Source: Micromonospora echinospora (lineage in GTDB: Bacteria > Actinomycetota > Actinomycetes > Mycobacteriales > Micromonosporaceae). Taken from it: a DNA stretch of 64,000 nucleotides. A model generated the notes under the pieces. That model did no database searches and was not told the origin of the DNA. It saw nothing but the letters and a program-made list of their open reading frames with translations. Made by a program: the position numbers and the translations under genes. The stretch covers positions 6,153,001 to 6,217,000 of the forward strand of contig NZ_LT607413.1 in the NCBI RefSeq assembly GCF_900091495.1, given 5' to 3'. This document shows positions 56,190 to 64,000 of the stretch, one piece after another (within the stretch, counting starts at the first letter, position 1; each line of letters starts with the position of its first letter).

Positions 56190-56549
56190 TCAGCTCCCTC
56201 GATAGGTGGTGTAGCCGAACGGACTGAGCAGCAGCGGCAGGTGGTGATGGGTGGCGGCGTCGCCGACCCGGAAGGACACGACGGCTTCCGGATAGAAGGA
56301 GTCGGCCCCGAGGTGCCCGCCGAGGTCGAAGACGAGCCGGTAGCGTCCGGCCGTCCACTGCCGCGCCGGCACCCAATCGCGCAACCGTCCGTCGGCGTCC
56401 GTGTGTCCGGCTCCGACCTGCCGCCAGCGGGTCCCGTCGAGCCGGTCGAGCCGCACAGGTATGCCAGCGGCGGGAGCCCCGACGACCGTGTCGAGCACGT
56501 GGGTGGACACCGGCGCGAAGCCCACCACGTCCCGGTCAGGCCGGCTCAT
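56190..56549 (-). CDS. 5-Hydroxyisourate hydrolase (transthyretin-like)
   Basis: 119 residues from ATG 56549, which lies 14 bases inside the OHCU decarboxylase gene. It hydrolyses the uricase product to OHCU. The fingerprints are STHVLDTVVGAPAAGIPVRL at the N-terminus and the C-terminal tetrapeptide YRGS, which marks HIU hydrolases rather than vertebrate transthyretin. HHLPLLLSPFGYTTYRGS ends the protein. A short N-terminal extension (MSRPDRDVVGFAP) precedes the domain. Confidence 0.95.
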   Translation of the reverse strand: MSRPDRDVVGFAPVSTHVLDTVVGAPAAGIPVRLDRLDGTRWRQVGAGHTDADGRLRDWVPARQWTAGRYRLVFDLGGHLGADSFYPEAVVSFRVGDAATHHHLPLLLSPFGYTTYRGS

Positions 56550-57042
56550 CGAGCAGCTTCCCGATCCGCAGCGCAGCAATCTTCCGCAGCTCCTCCCGGA
56601 CCACGGCCTGCTCGATGTCCGGGTCGTTGCCGAGCCGGTCACGCAGCGCGGCAAGCAGTTGCGTGTCGCTGCGACCGGTGGCGCAGACCAGGAAGCGGTG
56701 ACCGAACCGACGCTCGTACCCCACGGTGGCCTCCGCGATGGCGGCGCGGGCCGGCTCGGTCGCGCCGTCGAGGCCGGACTGTTCCCCCCGCGACCAGCGG
56801 TCCTCGCGGCGCTGCCCGTCCGGTCGCTGGCCGATACGCGGGTGGGCGTCGACCGCCGCACGCACCTCCGGCCAGGTGAGCTGGGCGTTGGCAGCGTCCG
56901 CCGCGGCCAGCAGCGCGGCCCGGTCGGGGTACGGCCGACCGGCGACGAGCAGACGAGCCCAGCGGGGCGCCGCACAGCAGGCGATCAGCTCTCGCTCGGC
57001 CCACTTGGCGGCGAGCCCGTTGAAGTCCTCGATCCGACCCAC
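56536..57042 (-). CDS. OHCU decarboxylase
   Basis: 168 residues from GTG 57042, chosen for GGGGAGGA about 6 bases upstream; the longer frame to 57075 begins with TTG and adds 11 residues. It decarboxylates 2-oxo-4-hydroxy-4-carboxy-5-ureidoimidazoline to (S)-allantoin. Family features: RIEDFNGLAAKWAERELIACC, catalytic His in VDAHPRIGQRPDG, and YERRFGHRFLVCATGRSDTQ. It overlaps the HIU hydrolase gene, matching their consecutive reactions. It is separated from xdhC by about 140 bases, so a separate promoter is possible there. Confidence 0.93.
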   Translation of the reverse strand: MGRIEDFNGLAAKWAERELIACCAAPRWARLLVAGRPYPDRAALLAAADAANAQLTWPEVRAAVDAHPRIGQRPDGQRREDRWSRGEQSGLDGATEPARAAIAEATVGYERRFGHRFLVCATGRSDTQLLAALRDRLGNDPDIEQAVVREELRKIAALRIGKLLDEPA

Positions 57043-57184
57043 CCCTGCTCCTCCCCGCTCGTCGAAAGGAGTCAAGCAGCCGTCGCGAGGGCGGGGACAG
57101 CGCCGCGATGACCAAACCCGGCTCGGTTGGCGGCACCGCTGTCGTACGTTCCTCCAGTAGCCGGGTGCGGTGGCACGCGGGCCG

Positions 57185-58291
57185 TCAGCCGTGGATGCTG
57201 CCGGAGCTGTCGCGCAGCCGGCCGCCAGACCGGCCGTGCCGCACCGCGACCAGTTCCGCGGCGATGCTGAGCGCCGTCTCGGCGGCGGTTCGGCCGCCCA
57301 CGTCCAGGCCGATCGGGGACGCCAGTCGCGCCAGCGCCGACTCCCCGACCCCGGCCGCCCGCAGCCGGCCGAGCCGGTCGTGGTGCGTACGCCGGGATCC
57401 CAGCGCCCCCACGAATGACAGGTCGAGGTCCTCTAGGGCCAGCCGCAGCACCGGCACGTCGAACTTCTCGTCGTGCGTGAGCACGCAGACCGCCGTACGG
57501 GCGTCCAGCCGGCCGGCCCGGGCCTCGCCCGCGAGATACCGGTGCGGCCAGTCGACCACCACCTCCTGCGCCAGCGGGAACCGACGCGCGGTCGCGAAGA
57601 CCGGGCGGGCGTCGCAGACGGTGACCCGGTAGCCGAGGGCGGAGCCGAAGCGGGCCAGCTCGGCCGCCACGTCGACCGCGCCGAACACGATCAGCCGGGG
57701 CGACGGGGCGTAGGCGCGCACCAGCACGCTTACCGGCTCCGCCCGGCCGTCGGACGAGAGGTCCACCCGTGCGCTCTCCCCGGCGGCCAGCAACCGGCGG
57801 CCCGCGTCCACCGCCGCGCGGTCCAACCGGGTGTCGCCGAACGTGCCGTGGTGGGTGTCCGGCCCGGCCACGATCCGGCGGCCGCGCTGCTCCGGTGTTC
57901 CCCGCACGCAGGTGAGCACCGCCACCGGGGCGGCCGACCGGACGGCCTCGGCCAGCACCGCCACCCAGGGGGAACCGGCGCGGTCGACCCGTTCGACGAA
58001 CACCTCGATGGTGCCGCCGCAGGTTAGCCCCGCCTCGAGCGCGTCATCCCCGGTCACCCCGTAGCGGAGCAGGGATGGCCGCCCGGTCCGGAGGACCTCC
58101 TGGCAGGCTTCGTAGAGCGCCGCCTCGACACACCCGCCAGAGACGCTTCCGGTCATGGCGCCGTCCGGCGCGACCAGCATCGCGGTGCCGATCGGATAGG
58201 GGGCGCTGTGCCAGGTCCCGACGACGGTCGCGAGGCCGACGGCGGCACCGGTGTCGCACCAGCGCAGCAGGTCGGCGAGCAGCTCATCCAC
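57185..58291 (-). CDS. XdhC/CoxI-family molybdenum-enzyme maturation protein
   Basis: 368 residues. XdhC-type proteins bind molybdenum cofactor and insert its sulfurated form into xanthine dehydrogenase. N-terminal XdhC_CoxI block: VGLATVVGTWHSAPYPIGTA then MTGSVSGGCVEAALYEAC and LTCGGTIEVFVE. C-terminal Rossmann block: LIVFGAVDVAAELARFGSAL and FVGALGSRRTHHDRL. Glycine-rich GA replaces the more common GAG in the former. It overlaps the MocA-like gene by 8 bases and is divergent from the xanthine dehydrogenase structural genes 1.1 kb away. Confidence 0.92.
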   Translation of the reverse strand: MDELLADLLRWCDTGAAVGLATVVGTWHSAPYPIGTAMLVAPDGAMTGSVSGGCVEAALYEACQEVLRTGRPSLLRYGVTGDDALEAGLTCGGTIEVFVERVDRAGSPWVAVLAEAVRSAAPVAVLTCVRGTPEQRGRRIVAGPDTHHGTFGDTRLDRAAVDAGRRLLAAGESARVDLSSDGRAEPVSVLVRAYAPSPRLIVFGAVDVAAELARFGSALGYRVTVCDARPVFATARRFPLAQEVVVDWPHRYLAGEARAGRLDARTAVCVLTHDEKFDVPVLRLALEDLDLSFVGALGSRRTHHDRLGRLRAAGVGESALARLASPIGLDVGGRTAAETALSIAAELVAVRHGRSGGRLRDSSGSIHG

Positions 58292-58871
58292 GGTGGTCCT
58301 CGATTCCGTCGACCGGCATGTCGAGATCCCGGTCGTCGGCCACGTCGGCGCAGGGCACGATCCTCAACCGGTCACGGTGGGCGCGCAGGTAGCCGGCCGC
58401 ACCAGTATCGCCGACGGCCGATTCGAGCACCCCGGCCCAATGGTCCCGGCCCAGCAGCACCGGATGACCCCGCCGGCCGGGCGCGTAGCCGGCCGCGGCG
58501 AGCACGTCCGGGGCCGCCACCGCCGCGACTCGCCGCACCGCCTCGGCGGTGATGCCGGGCATGTCCACGAGGAGCACCACCACCGCCACGCTGCGCGTGG
58601 CGGTCAGTGCCGTCAGTCCCACCCGTAGTGAAGAGCCCATGCCGCTGGCCCAACCGGGGTTGTCGACCACCCGGACGCCACCCAGGTCAGCGACTGCGCG
58701 AACCTGATCGCCCGCCGCGCCGAGCACCACCAGGACCGGGTCGCATCCCCCCGCCCGCAGGGTCCGGCCCGCCCGCTCCACGAGCAGCGAGCCGTGGTGG
58801 TACACGAGAGCCTTGGGCCGACCGTACCGGCGACCGGCACCGGCGGCGAGGACCAGACCGGCGACGGTCAC
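58284..58871 (-). CDS. Molybdenum cofactor cytidylyltransferase-like protein (MocA/NTP transferase)
   Basis: 195 residues. The starting MTVAGLVLAAGAGRRYGRPK is the nucleotide-binding loop of MobA/MocA-type transferases; NPGWASGMGSSLRVGL, VVVLLVDMPGI and GHPVLLGRDHW complete the fold. It would attach CMP (or GMP) to molybdopterin for xanthine dehydrogenase. ATG at 58871 opens the long minus-strand operon, with a 524-base divergent gap before the dehydrogenase genes. Confidence 0.9.
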   Translation of the reverse strand: MTVAGLVLAAGAGRRYGRPKALVYHHGSLLVERAGRTLRAGGCDPVLVVLGAAGDQVRAVADLGGVRVVDNPGWASGMGSSLRVGLTALTATRSVAVVVLLVDMPGITAEAVRRVAAVAAPDVLAAAGYAPGRRGHPVLLGRDHWAGVLESAVGDTGAAGYLRAHRDRLRIVPCADVADDRDLDMPVDGIEDHRG

Positions 58872-59395
58872 GGGGACATTCCGGAGCCGAACCTGCTGTT
58901 GATCTGCACGACGTCTCCCTCGCGCGGGAACAGGGAACCGCGGCTCGCTCGACCCTGGCGTCCGTGGTCTCCCACGGCGCCCGGTCGTCGCGGGCGCACC
59001 GGGGCGGGCGGCGGATCAGACCACCATGCGGAGCGGTCCGCCATGCTGTCAAGGCTGGTTCGCGCTGCTCCCGGGCCTGCACATCGGAGCATGGAGGTTC
59101 GTCCAACGGGGACGGACCGAGGCGGGCGGCGTTGTCAAGGACGCTCATTGCGCGATCGGCGCTGGGGAGGGAGCCCTCGGCAGGGTTCCGACCTACCTGA
59201 TCGGAGTCGGCCGGCGCCAGGTGTCGCTTCGGCCGACGCCGGGCGCGAGCTGACGCGGAGAGGTTCATCCCGGGCGTGGCACCGGTGGGCCGGTACCGCG
59301 CTCGTCAGTTCGTCCAGCCGGGGCCGCTCGACCAACCCGTTTGTTGTAGGAGCGACGAATAGTCGGCCCCGGTCCGCGATTGATGGGATCGACAC
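58872..59395. other. Divergent control region between purine operons
   Basis: No convincing gene on either strand; the short open frames are Arg/Pro-rich. It must contain the promoters of the minus-strand operon starting at 58871 and of the xanthine dehydrogenase operon starting at 59396. I could not identify a clear operator. The AT-richer stretch about 59335-59360 (GTTTGTTGTAGGAGCG) is the likeliest promoter neighbourhood for the plus-strand genes. Confidence 0.5.
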
Positions 59396-60226
59396 GTGGA
59401 TCTTCCGACTGTCGAGGCCATGGTGCCCGGCGACGAAGCGGACTGGCGCCCCGGTGACTGTTGGCTGGCCGGCGGCACGGTGCTGTTCTCCCGTCCCCAG
59501 CAAGGGGTCCGGAGGCTGCGCGACCTAACCGTCCTGGGCTGGCCCTCGTTGGCGGCTGCCGACGACGAAGGCAGGCCCGGGCTGGACATCGCCGCCACCT
59601 GCACGGTGGCGACACTCGCCCGCTACCGGCCGCCGGCCCGGTGGCCCGATCTGGCGGTGGCCATCCGGCGCTGTTGCGACGCGTTCCTCGCGTCCTGGAA
59701 GATCTGGAACGTCGCGACCGTCGGCGGCAACCTGTGCGCCGCCCTGCCCGCCGGTCCGATGATCTCCCTCGCGGCGGCGTTCGACGCACGCTGCGACGTT
59801 CGTCGGCTCTCCGGCGAGCGGCGCCTGGTTCCCGTTGACGCATTCGTGGTCGAGCCCGGCGTGGCGGCGTTGCAGCCGGGTGAATACCTGCACGCCATCC
59901 ACCTGCCCGAGCGGGAGTTGACCGGACGGATCGCGGTGCGGCGTGCGAGCCTGCACCCGCTCGGACGGTCGGCGGCTTTCGTCACCGGTCACCTCGACGT
60001 CGAATCCGGTCGACTGCGTCTCACGGTGACGGCGGCGACCCCCCGACCGGTCACCGTCAGCGTCCCGGCCCCGACGGCAGCCGCGAGTCTGGTCGACATG
60101 GTGGACGCACAGGTGTCCGCCGAGGGTTGGCACGACGACGTCCACGGACTGCCCGCGTGGCGCCGGCACATGACGCTGCGGCTGGTCGAGCAGGTTCGAG
60201 CGGACCTTCTGGGAGCGGCACGGTGA
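59396..60226 (+). CDS. Xanthine dehydrogenase FAD-binding subunit
   Basis: 276 residues from GTG 59396. The FAD_binding_5 domain is seen in DWRPGDCWLAGGTVLFSRPQ, LDIAATCTVATLARY and the FAD-contacting IWNVATVGGNLCAALPAGPM. The C-terminal CO-dehydrogenase flavoprotein domain follows. It passes electrons from the molybdenum and iron-sulfur subunit to NAD or another acceptor. The stop overlaps the next gene's GTG by 4 bases. Confidence 0.93.
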   Translation: MDLPTVEAMVPGDEADWRPGDCWLAGGTVLFSRPQQGVRRLRDLTVLGWPSLAAADDEGRPGLDIAATCTVATLARYRPPARWPDLAVAIRRCCDAFLASWKIWNVATVGGNLCAALPAGPMISLAAAFDARCDVRRLSGERRLVPVDAFVVEPGVAALQPGEYLHAIHLPERELTGRIAVRRASLHPLGRSAAFVTGHLDVESGRLRLTVTAATPRPVTVSVPAPTAAASLVDMVDAQVSAEGWHDDVHGLPAWRRHMTLRLVEQVRADLLGAAR

Positions 60227-62943
60227 CCCCGACGGTCAACGGACGCCCGGGTGCGCACCTGCCGGCGCCCGGCCAGTGCCTTCGTACCTATCTGCGCGAC
60301 AACGGTTGGTTCGGGGTCAAGAAGGGTTGCGACGCGGGAGACTGCGGCGCCTGCACCGTCCACGTCGACGGCGTGCCCGTGCACAGCTGCGTCTTCCCAG
60401 CAGTCCGGGCCTCGGGCCGCACGGTCACCACGATCGAGGGTCTGGCGCGCGGGAACGATCTGCATCCGGCGCAGGAGCGGTTTCTGGCAGCGCAGGGGTT
60501 TCAATGCGGATACTGCACGGCCGGGTTCGTCATGACGGCAGCGGCCCTCGACCATGCGGAGGGTCTGGCCGACGACCGGCCGCGCGCGTTCAAGGGCAAC
60601 CTGTGCCGGTGCACCGGCTACCGGTCGATCGAGGACGCGTTGGCCGGGAACTCGCACGTCGAGCATCCGGCGGCGGGGAACGCAGTGGGCAGCAACGTCG
60701 GAGCTCCGGCTGGCCGAGACGTCGTCACGGGCGCCGCCCGGTTCACGTTCGACGTCGACCTTCCGGGGGTGACACATCTGAAGGTGGTGCGGTCCCCGCT
60801 CCCGCACGCCCGGATCACGCGGATCGACGTCACGCAGGCGGTGGCAGTTCCCGGGGTGCTGGCCGTGCTGACGCACCGCGACGCGCCCGACCGGCGGTTC
60901 TCGACTGCGCTGCACGAGCACTTCGACGACGACCCGGCCGACACCCGCGTGCTCGACGATGTGGTGCGGTTCGTCGGCCAACGAGTCGCCGTCGTAGTCG
61001 CCGAGACCGAGGCGGCCGCGGAGGAAGGCGTGCGGCGGGTCCGGGTCACGTACGAGCCGCTGCCGGCGGTCACCGACGTGCGGGCGGCGACCGCGTCCGG
61101 CGCACCCATCCTGCATGACGACCGCCCGGACAATGTGGCCGGTGAGGTCGGCGGCGAGGTCGGCGACGTCGTCCGAGGGCTCGCCGAGGCGGACTTCGTC
61201 TACGAAGAGACCTACCAGACCCAGCGCGTGCAGCACATGGCGCTGGAAACCCATGGCGCGCTCGGGTGGATCGCGCCGGACGGGCGCGTCACCATCCGCG
61301 CCAGCACTCAGACGCCCTTCCTGACCCGTCGACGTCTCGCCCACGTCTTCGACATCCCACCGGAACGCCTCCGCGTGGTGGCCGGCCGAGTGGGCGGCGG
61401 CTTCGGCGGTAAGCAGGAGATGCTGGTCGAGGACATCGTCCTTCTCGCCGTGCTGGCCACAGGCCGGCCGGCCCGGTGGGAACTCACCCGCGAGGAGCAG
61501 TTCGTCGCGACCACGACCCGACACCCCTTCACAGTTCGGGTGCGGCTCGGAGCGAAGCGGGACGGCACGCTCACCGCCATGTGTCTGAACGTCGTCACCG
61601 ACACCGGCGCCTACGGCAACCACGGCCCGGCGGTCCTCGCCCACGGCTGCGCCGAGTCGATGGCGATCTACCGCTGCGCGAACAAGCGAGTCGCCGGCCG
61701 CACCGTCTACACCAACACGGTGCCGGCCGGCGCGTTCCGCGGATACGGCCTGGGTCAGGTGATGTTCGCCGTCGAGTCGGCGATCGACGAGATCGCCCAC
61801 GGTCTCGGACTCGACCCGGTCACGGTCCGCCGGCGCAACGTCGTCCGCCCCGAAGACCCGTTGGTCACCCCCATCGGGCACGCCGAGGACCTGAGCATCC
61901 GTAGCTACGGCCTGGACCAGTGCCTCGACCTCGTGCACGGCGCCGTCGACGGGGACACCACGGGGTCCGACCTCCCGTCCGGGTGGCGCCTCGGGGAAGG
62001 TCTCGCCATCGGCATGATCGCCACCGGGCCGCCCGGTGGCCACCACGGCCGCGCCGCGATCAGGCTGACCACGAATGGTCGATTCCAGCTGGACACCGGC
62101 ATCGCGGAGTTCGGAAACGGATCGACGACGGTTCATCGGCAGATCGCCGCCGACGTCCTCGCGACGGAGCTGGACCACATCGGCATCCGGCAGTCCGACA
62201 CGGATCTGGTGGAACACGACACCGGCGCGTTCGCATCGACCGGCACCGTCGTCGGCGGGCTCGCCGTGTTCCGCGCGGCGACCCGGTTACGGCAGCGCCT
62301 GCTGACCCTCGCCGCCACCTGCCTCGACGTCGGGCCCGACGAGTGCGAACTGGTCCTCGGCGCGGTCCGGGCCGGCGACCGGGAGATCTCGCTGCGCGCC
62401 CTCCAGGAGGCTGCGGACAGGGTGGGCGACCGCCTGGAGGCCAGCGGACATGCCGACGGCGCGGAGCGGTCGGTCGCGTTCAACGTGCAGTGGTTCCGCG
62501 TCGCGGTCGACGTCGTCACCGGCGAGATCCGGATTCTCCGGAGCGTCCACGCCGCCGACGCCGGAACGGTGCTGAACCCGGTGCAGTGCCGCGGTCAGGT
62601 GGAGGGCGGCGTGGCACAGGCCGTCGGCACCACGCTGACCGAGAACCTGCTGATCGACGACAACGGCAGGGTCACCACCAGCGTGGTCCGGGACTACCGG
62701 ATCCCGACGTTCGCCGACGCGCCTCGCACCGAGGTCCTCTTCGCCGACACGGCCGATCCCCTCGGCCCACACGCCGCCAAGTCCATGAGCGAAAGCCCGT
62801 TCAACCCCGTCGCGGCCGCGCTCGGCAACGCCGTACGTGACGCGACCGGGGTGCGACTGACCGCGCTGCCCCTGACCCGAGACCGGGTCTGGGCGCGGAT
62901 ACGCCACGTCGGGTCGACCACCGACGGGAGCGACCGGGCGTAG
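60223..62943 (+). CDS. Xanthine dehydrogenase, fused [2Fe-2S] and molybdenum-binding subunits
   Basis: 906 residues from GTG 60223; oxidises hypoxanthine and xanthine to urate. The first 150 or so residues are a two-cluster ferredoxin-like domain: KKGCDAGDCGACTVHVDGVP for the first cluster, CGYCTAGFVMT and GNLCRCTGY for the second. The rest is the molybdopterin domain, with HMALETHGALGWI, GRVGGGFGGKQE, PAGAFRGYGLGQ and GGVAQAVGTTLTENLL. Usually the iron-sulfur and molybdenum parts are separate genes or all three are fused; here only these two are. A homologous aldehyde/CO dehydrogenase substrate cannot be excluded, but purine context strongly favours xanthine. Confidence 0.93.
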   Translation: MTPTVNGRPGAHLPAPGQCLRTYLRDNGWFGVKKGCDAGDCGACTVHVDGVPVHSCVFPAVRASGRTVTTIEGLARGNDLHPAQERFLAAQGFQCGYCTAGFVMTAAALDHAEGLADDRPRAFKGNLCRCTGYRSIEDALAGNSHVEHPAAGNAVGSNVGAPAGRDVVTGAARFTFDVDLPGVTHLKVVRSPLPHARITRIDVTQAVAVPGVLAVLTHRDAPDRRFSTALHEHFDDDPADTRVLDDVVRFVGQRVAVVVAETEAAAEEGVRRVRVTYEPLPAVTDVRAATASGAPILHDDRPDNVAGEVGGEVGDVVRGLAEADFVYEETYQTQRVQHMALETHGALGWIAPDGRVTIRASTQTPFLTRRRLAHVFDIPPERLRVVAGRVGGGFGGKQEMLVEDIVLLAVLATGRPARWELTREEQFVATTTRHPFTVRVRLGAKRDGTLTAMCLNVVTDTGAYGNHGPAVLAHGCAESMAIYRCANKRVAGRTVYTNTVPAGAFRGYGLGQVMFAVESAIDEIAHGLGLDPVTVRRRNVVRPEDPLVTPIGHAEDLSIRSYGLDQCLDLVHGAVDGDTTGSDLPSGWRLGEGLAIGMIATGPPGGHHGRAAIRLTTNGRFQLDTGIAEFGNGSTTVHRQIAADVLATELDHIGIRQSDTDLVEHDTGAFASTGTVVGGLAVFRAATRLRQRLLTLAATCLDVGPDECELVLGAVRAGDREISLRALQEAADRVGDRLEASGHADGAERSVAFNVQWFRVAVDVVTGEIRILRSVHAADAGTVLNPVQCRGQVEGGVAQAVGTTLTENLLIDDNGRVTTSVVRDYRIPTFADAPRTEVLFADTADPLGPHAAKSMSESPFNPVAAALGNAVRDATGVRLTALPLTRDRVWARIRHVGSTTDGSDRA

Positions 62944-63654
62944 TGGGACGGTCGTCGGGGTGGCCCGCCCCTGCCGGGCTCCGGCCGCCCGGCTCCGGTA
63001 ACGGCGACCTCGACCGCCCACCCGCGATGCCACTTCGGCTGGCCCGACCGGAGTGGCATCCCACGCCCGGCGCCGACGACGCTGCGGCTCGCTGCTTGAT
63101 CCGATCGACAATCCTGTCCGCAAGGTCGTGGATTCGACATCGCGAGAGCCAAGGCCTCGTCACCGACACTGCGCGAACCGATACCGATCCGGTATCAGCG
63201 GTCGGCGTGGTTACGGCAGTCCTGCCGAGACACTCTTTGGCACCTACTCGACGTGAACGCGACCGGCCAGCTGACCGTGGTCAGTACGAACAGGCCACGT
63301 CGAGGTGACAGGAGGTGCGCGTGGGGAGGATGGCCGGCTTCACGGTGTCGCGGCGTGGGAGCGACGACGCCACCCGTTGGCAGCGCTTCTCGTTCGCGAG
63401 CCGGCGTCGTTGGTCGCCTTTCGGGTCCTGGCTCGGGAGCTCGGCTGCGTGTTCGCCCGTTGGGAGACACGTCGCAGCGGCTGCGCCTTCGACACCTCGG
63501 ATGACCACGCTCGAGGTCGCCGTCCCCCGGTTGCGCCGCTTGCTCGCCGGCACCTGCCTGTCGGGCACCCGGTTCGTCCAGACCGTGACGAGGCGGAGTT
63601 ACCGGATCGCCGCGTAGCCACCGACCAGCGGCACACGAGGAAGGAGAATGCAGG
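62944..63654. other. Stretch without a supportable gene
   Basis: About 710 bases between the dehydrogenase and the PucR-like gene. The open frames here have biased Arg/Ser-rich composition and no recognisable motif. The ribosome site AAGGAG at 63641-63646 belongs to the regulator. A decayed gene cannot be excluded. Confidence 0.5.
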
Positions 63655-64000
63655 GTGCGGGTAAACGCTCCGACTTCACTGCGCGAGATCCTCCATCGGC
63701 CCGGACTGCACCTGCGGCTGCTGACCGGCCACGCGCAGCTCGACGAACCGGTCACCCGGGTCTTCGTGACCGATCTACTCGACCCCAAGCGCTACATGTC
63801 GGGCGGCGAGCTCGTCCTGACCGGACTCATGTGGCGACGGTCGCCGGCGGACTCCGCAGCTTTCGTCGCGGCCTGTGCCGCGATGGGAGCAACCGCTATC
63901 GGCGCCGGTGCCGCAGCCTTCGGATGCGTGCCGGAGGATTTGCTCATCGCGTGCCAGCAGTACGAGATGCCGCTGTTTGAGGTCCCGGTGGAAGTCTCCT
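63655..64000 (+). CDS. PucR-family purine catabolism regulator (3' end outside window)
   Basis: GTG at 63655, 8 bases after AAGGAG, opens a frame that is still open at 64000. The first 115 residues match the PucR N-terminal domain: SLREILHRPGLHLRLLTGHA, VFVTDLLDPKRYMSGGELVL, LTGLMWRR, and then ACQQYEMPLFEVPVEVS. PucR-type activators sense purine intermediates and have a C-terminal helix-turn-helix, here beyond the edge. Its position next to the xanthine dehydrogenase genes suggests it regulates this locus. Confidence 0.9.
   Translation, partial: MRVNAPTSLREILHRPGLHLRLLTGHAQLDEPVTRVFVTDLLDPKRYMSGGELVLTGLMWRRSPADSAAFVAACAAMGATAIGAGAAAFGCVPEDLLIACQQYEMPLFEVPVEVS

Noticed and set aside
63315..63617. 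A 100-codon open frame (start GTG, reads MRVGRMAGFTV) before the PucR gene
   Set aside because: Ser/Arg-rich composition, no recognisable motif and weak codon pattern; not supported as a gene.
1..64000. CRISPR arrays, prophage and rRNA genes
   Set aside because: I saw no regularly spaced repeats, phage structural genes or rRNA sequence; the only RNA gene candidate is the interrupted tRNA.

Overview
The window is GC-rich actinobacterial DNA. Gene content, frequent GTG starts and DmdR/IdeR-type iron boxes suggest a Micromonospora-like filamentous actinomycete; that placement is inference. It has three parts: a siderophore gene cluster (1 to about 33200), a scarred strip of insertion sequences and orphan genes (about 33200 to 44150), and a purine and urea catabolic locus (44215 to 64000).

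Siderophore cluster. A minus-strand operon runs MbtH, salicylate synthase, an aryl-carrier/cyclization NRPS, an aryl-AMP ligase, a C-A-PCP-E NRPS and a C-A-PCP-C-A-PCP-TE NRPS (26116 down to 7152). Flanking genes supply ornithine N5-hydroxylase, a hydroxyornithine formyltransferase and a SyrP/AsnO-type dioxygenase. My reading of the adenylation pockets gives a Cys/Ser/Thr-like residue to be cyclized onto salicylate, then an Asn/Asp-like residue that is epimerized, then threonine (exact match to the textbook code), then N5-hydroxyornithine (exact match). The predicted product is a mixed-ligand salicyl-(ox/thi)azoline and hydroxamate siderophore. Uptake is encoded by a FecCD/FecCD/ATPase set at the left edge, a lipoprotein binding protein, and a second FecCD/FecCD/ATPase operon whose middle gene carries a frameshift. 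Export is assigned to two ABC half-transporters whose ATPase motifs have decayed in complementary ways. Four 19-bp iron boxes sit in the four control regions.

Middle strip. A hypothetical gene that seems to lose its 3' end against the exporter is followed by an IS5-family element, an adjoining IS256-family element, a secreted five-FN3 protein, and pieces of IS110-, IS3- and IS630-family transposases around a SMI1/KNR4-like gene. Then come an MDR-type oxidoreductase with a divergent TetR regulator and likely operator, a tRNA gene interrupted in its anticodon loop, three unassigned small genes, and a joined scrap of a P-loop NTPase and an IS5 transposase.

Purine locus. A long minus-strand run (58871 down to 44215) encodes, from upstream to downstream, a MocA-like cytidylyltransferase, XdhC, OHCU decarboxylase, HIU hydrolase, uricase, 8-oxoguanine deaminase, malate synthase, a DUF6986 aldolase-fold protein, allantoinase, allantoicase, urease UreABC and accessory UreF, UreG and UreD. 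Xanthine dehydrogenase genes diverge from it on the plus strand, and a PucR-type regulator starts at the right edge. Together they would take hypoxanthine/xanthine through urate and allantoin to urea and ureidoglycolate, split urea to ammonia, and feed glyoxylate carbon to malate.
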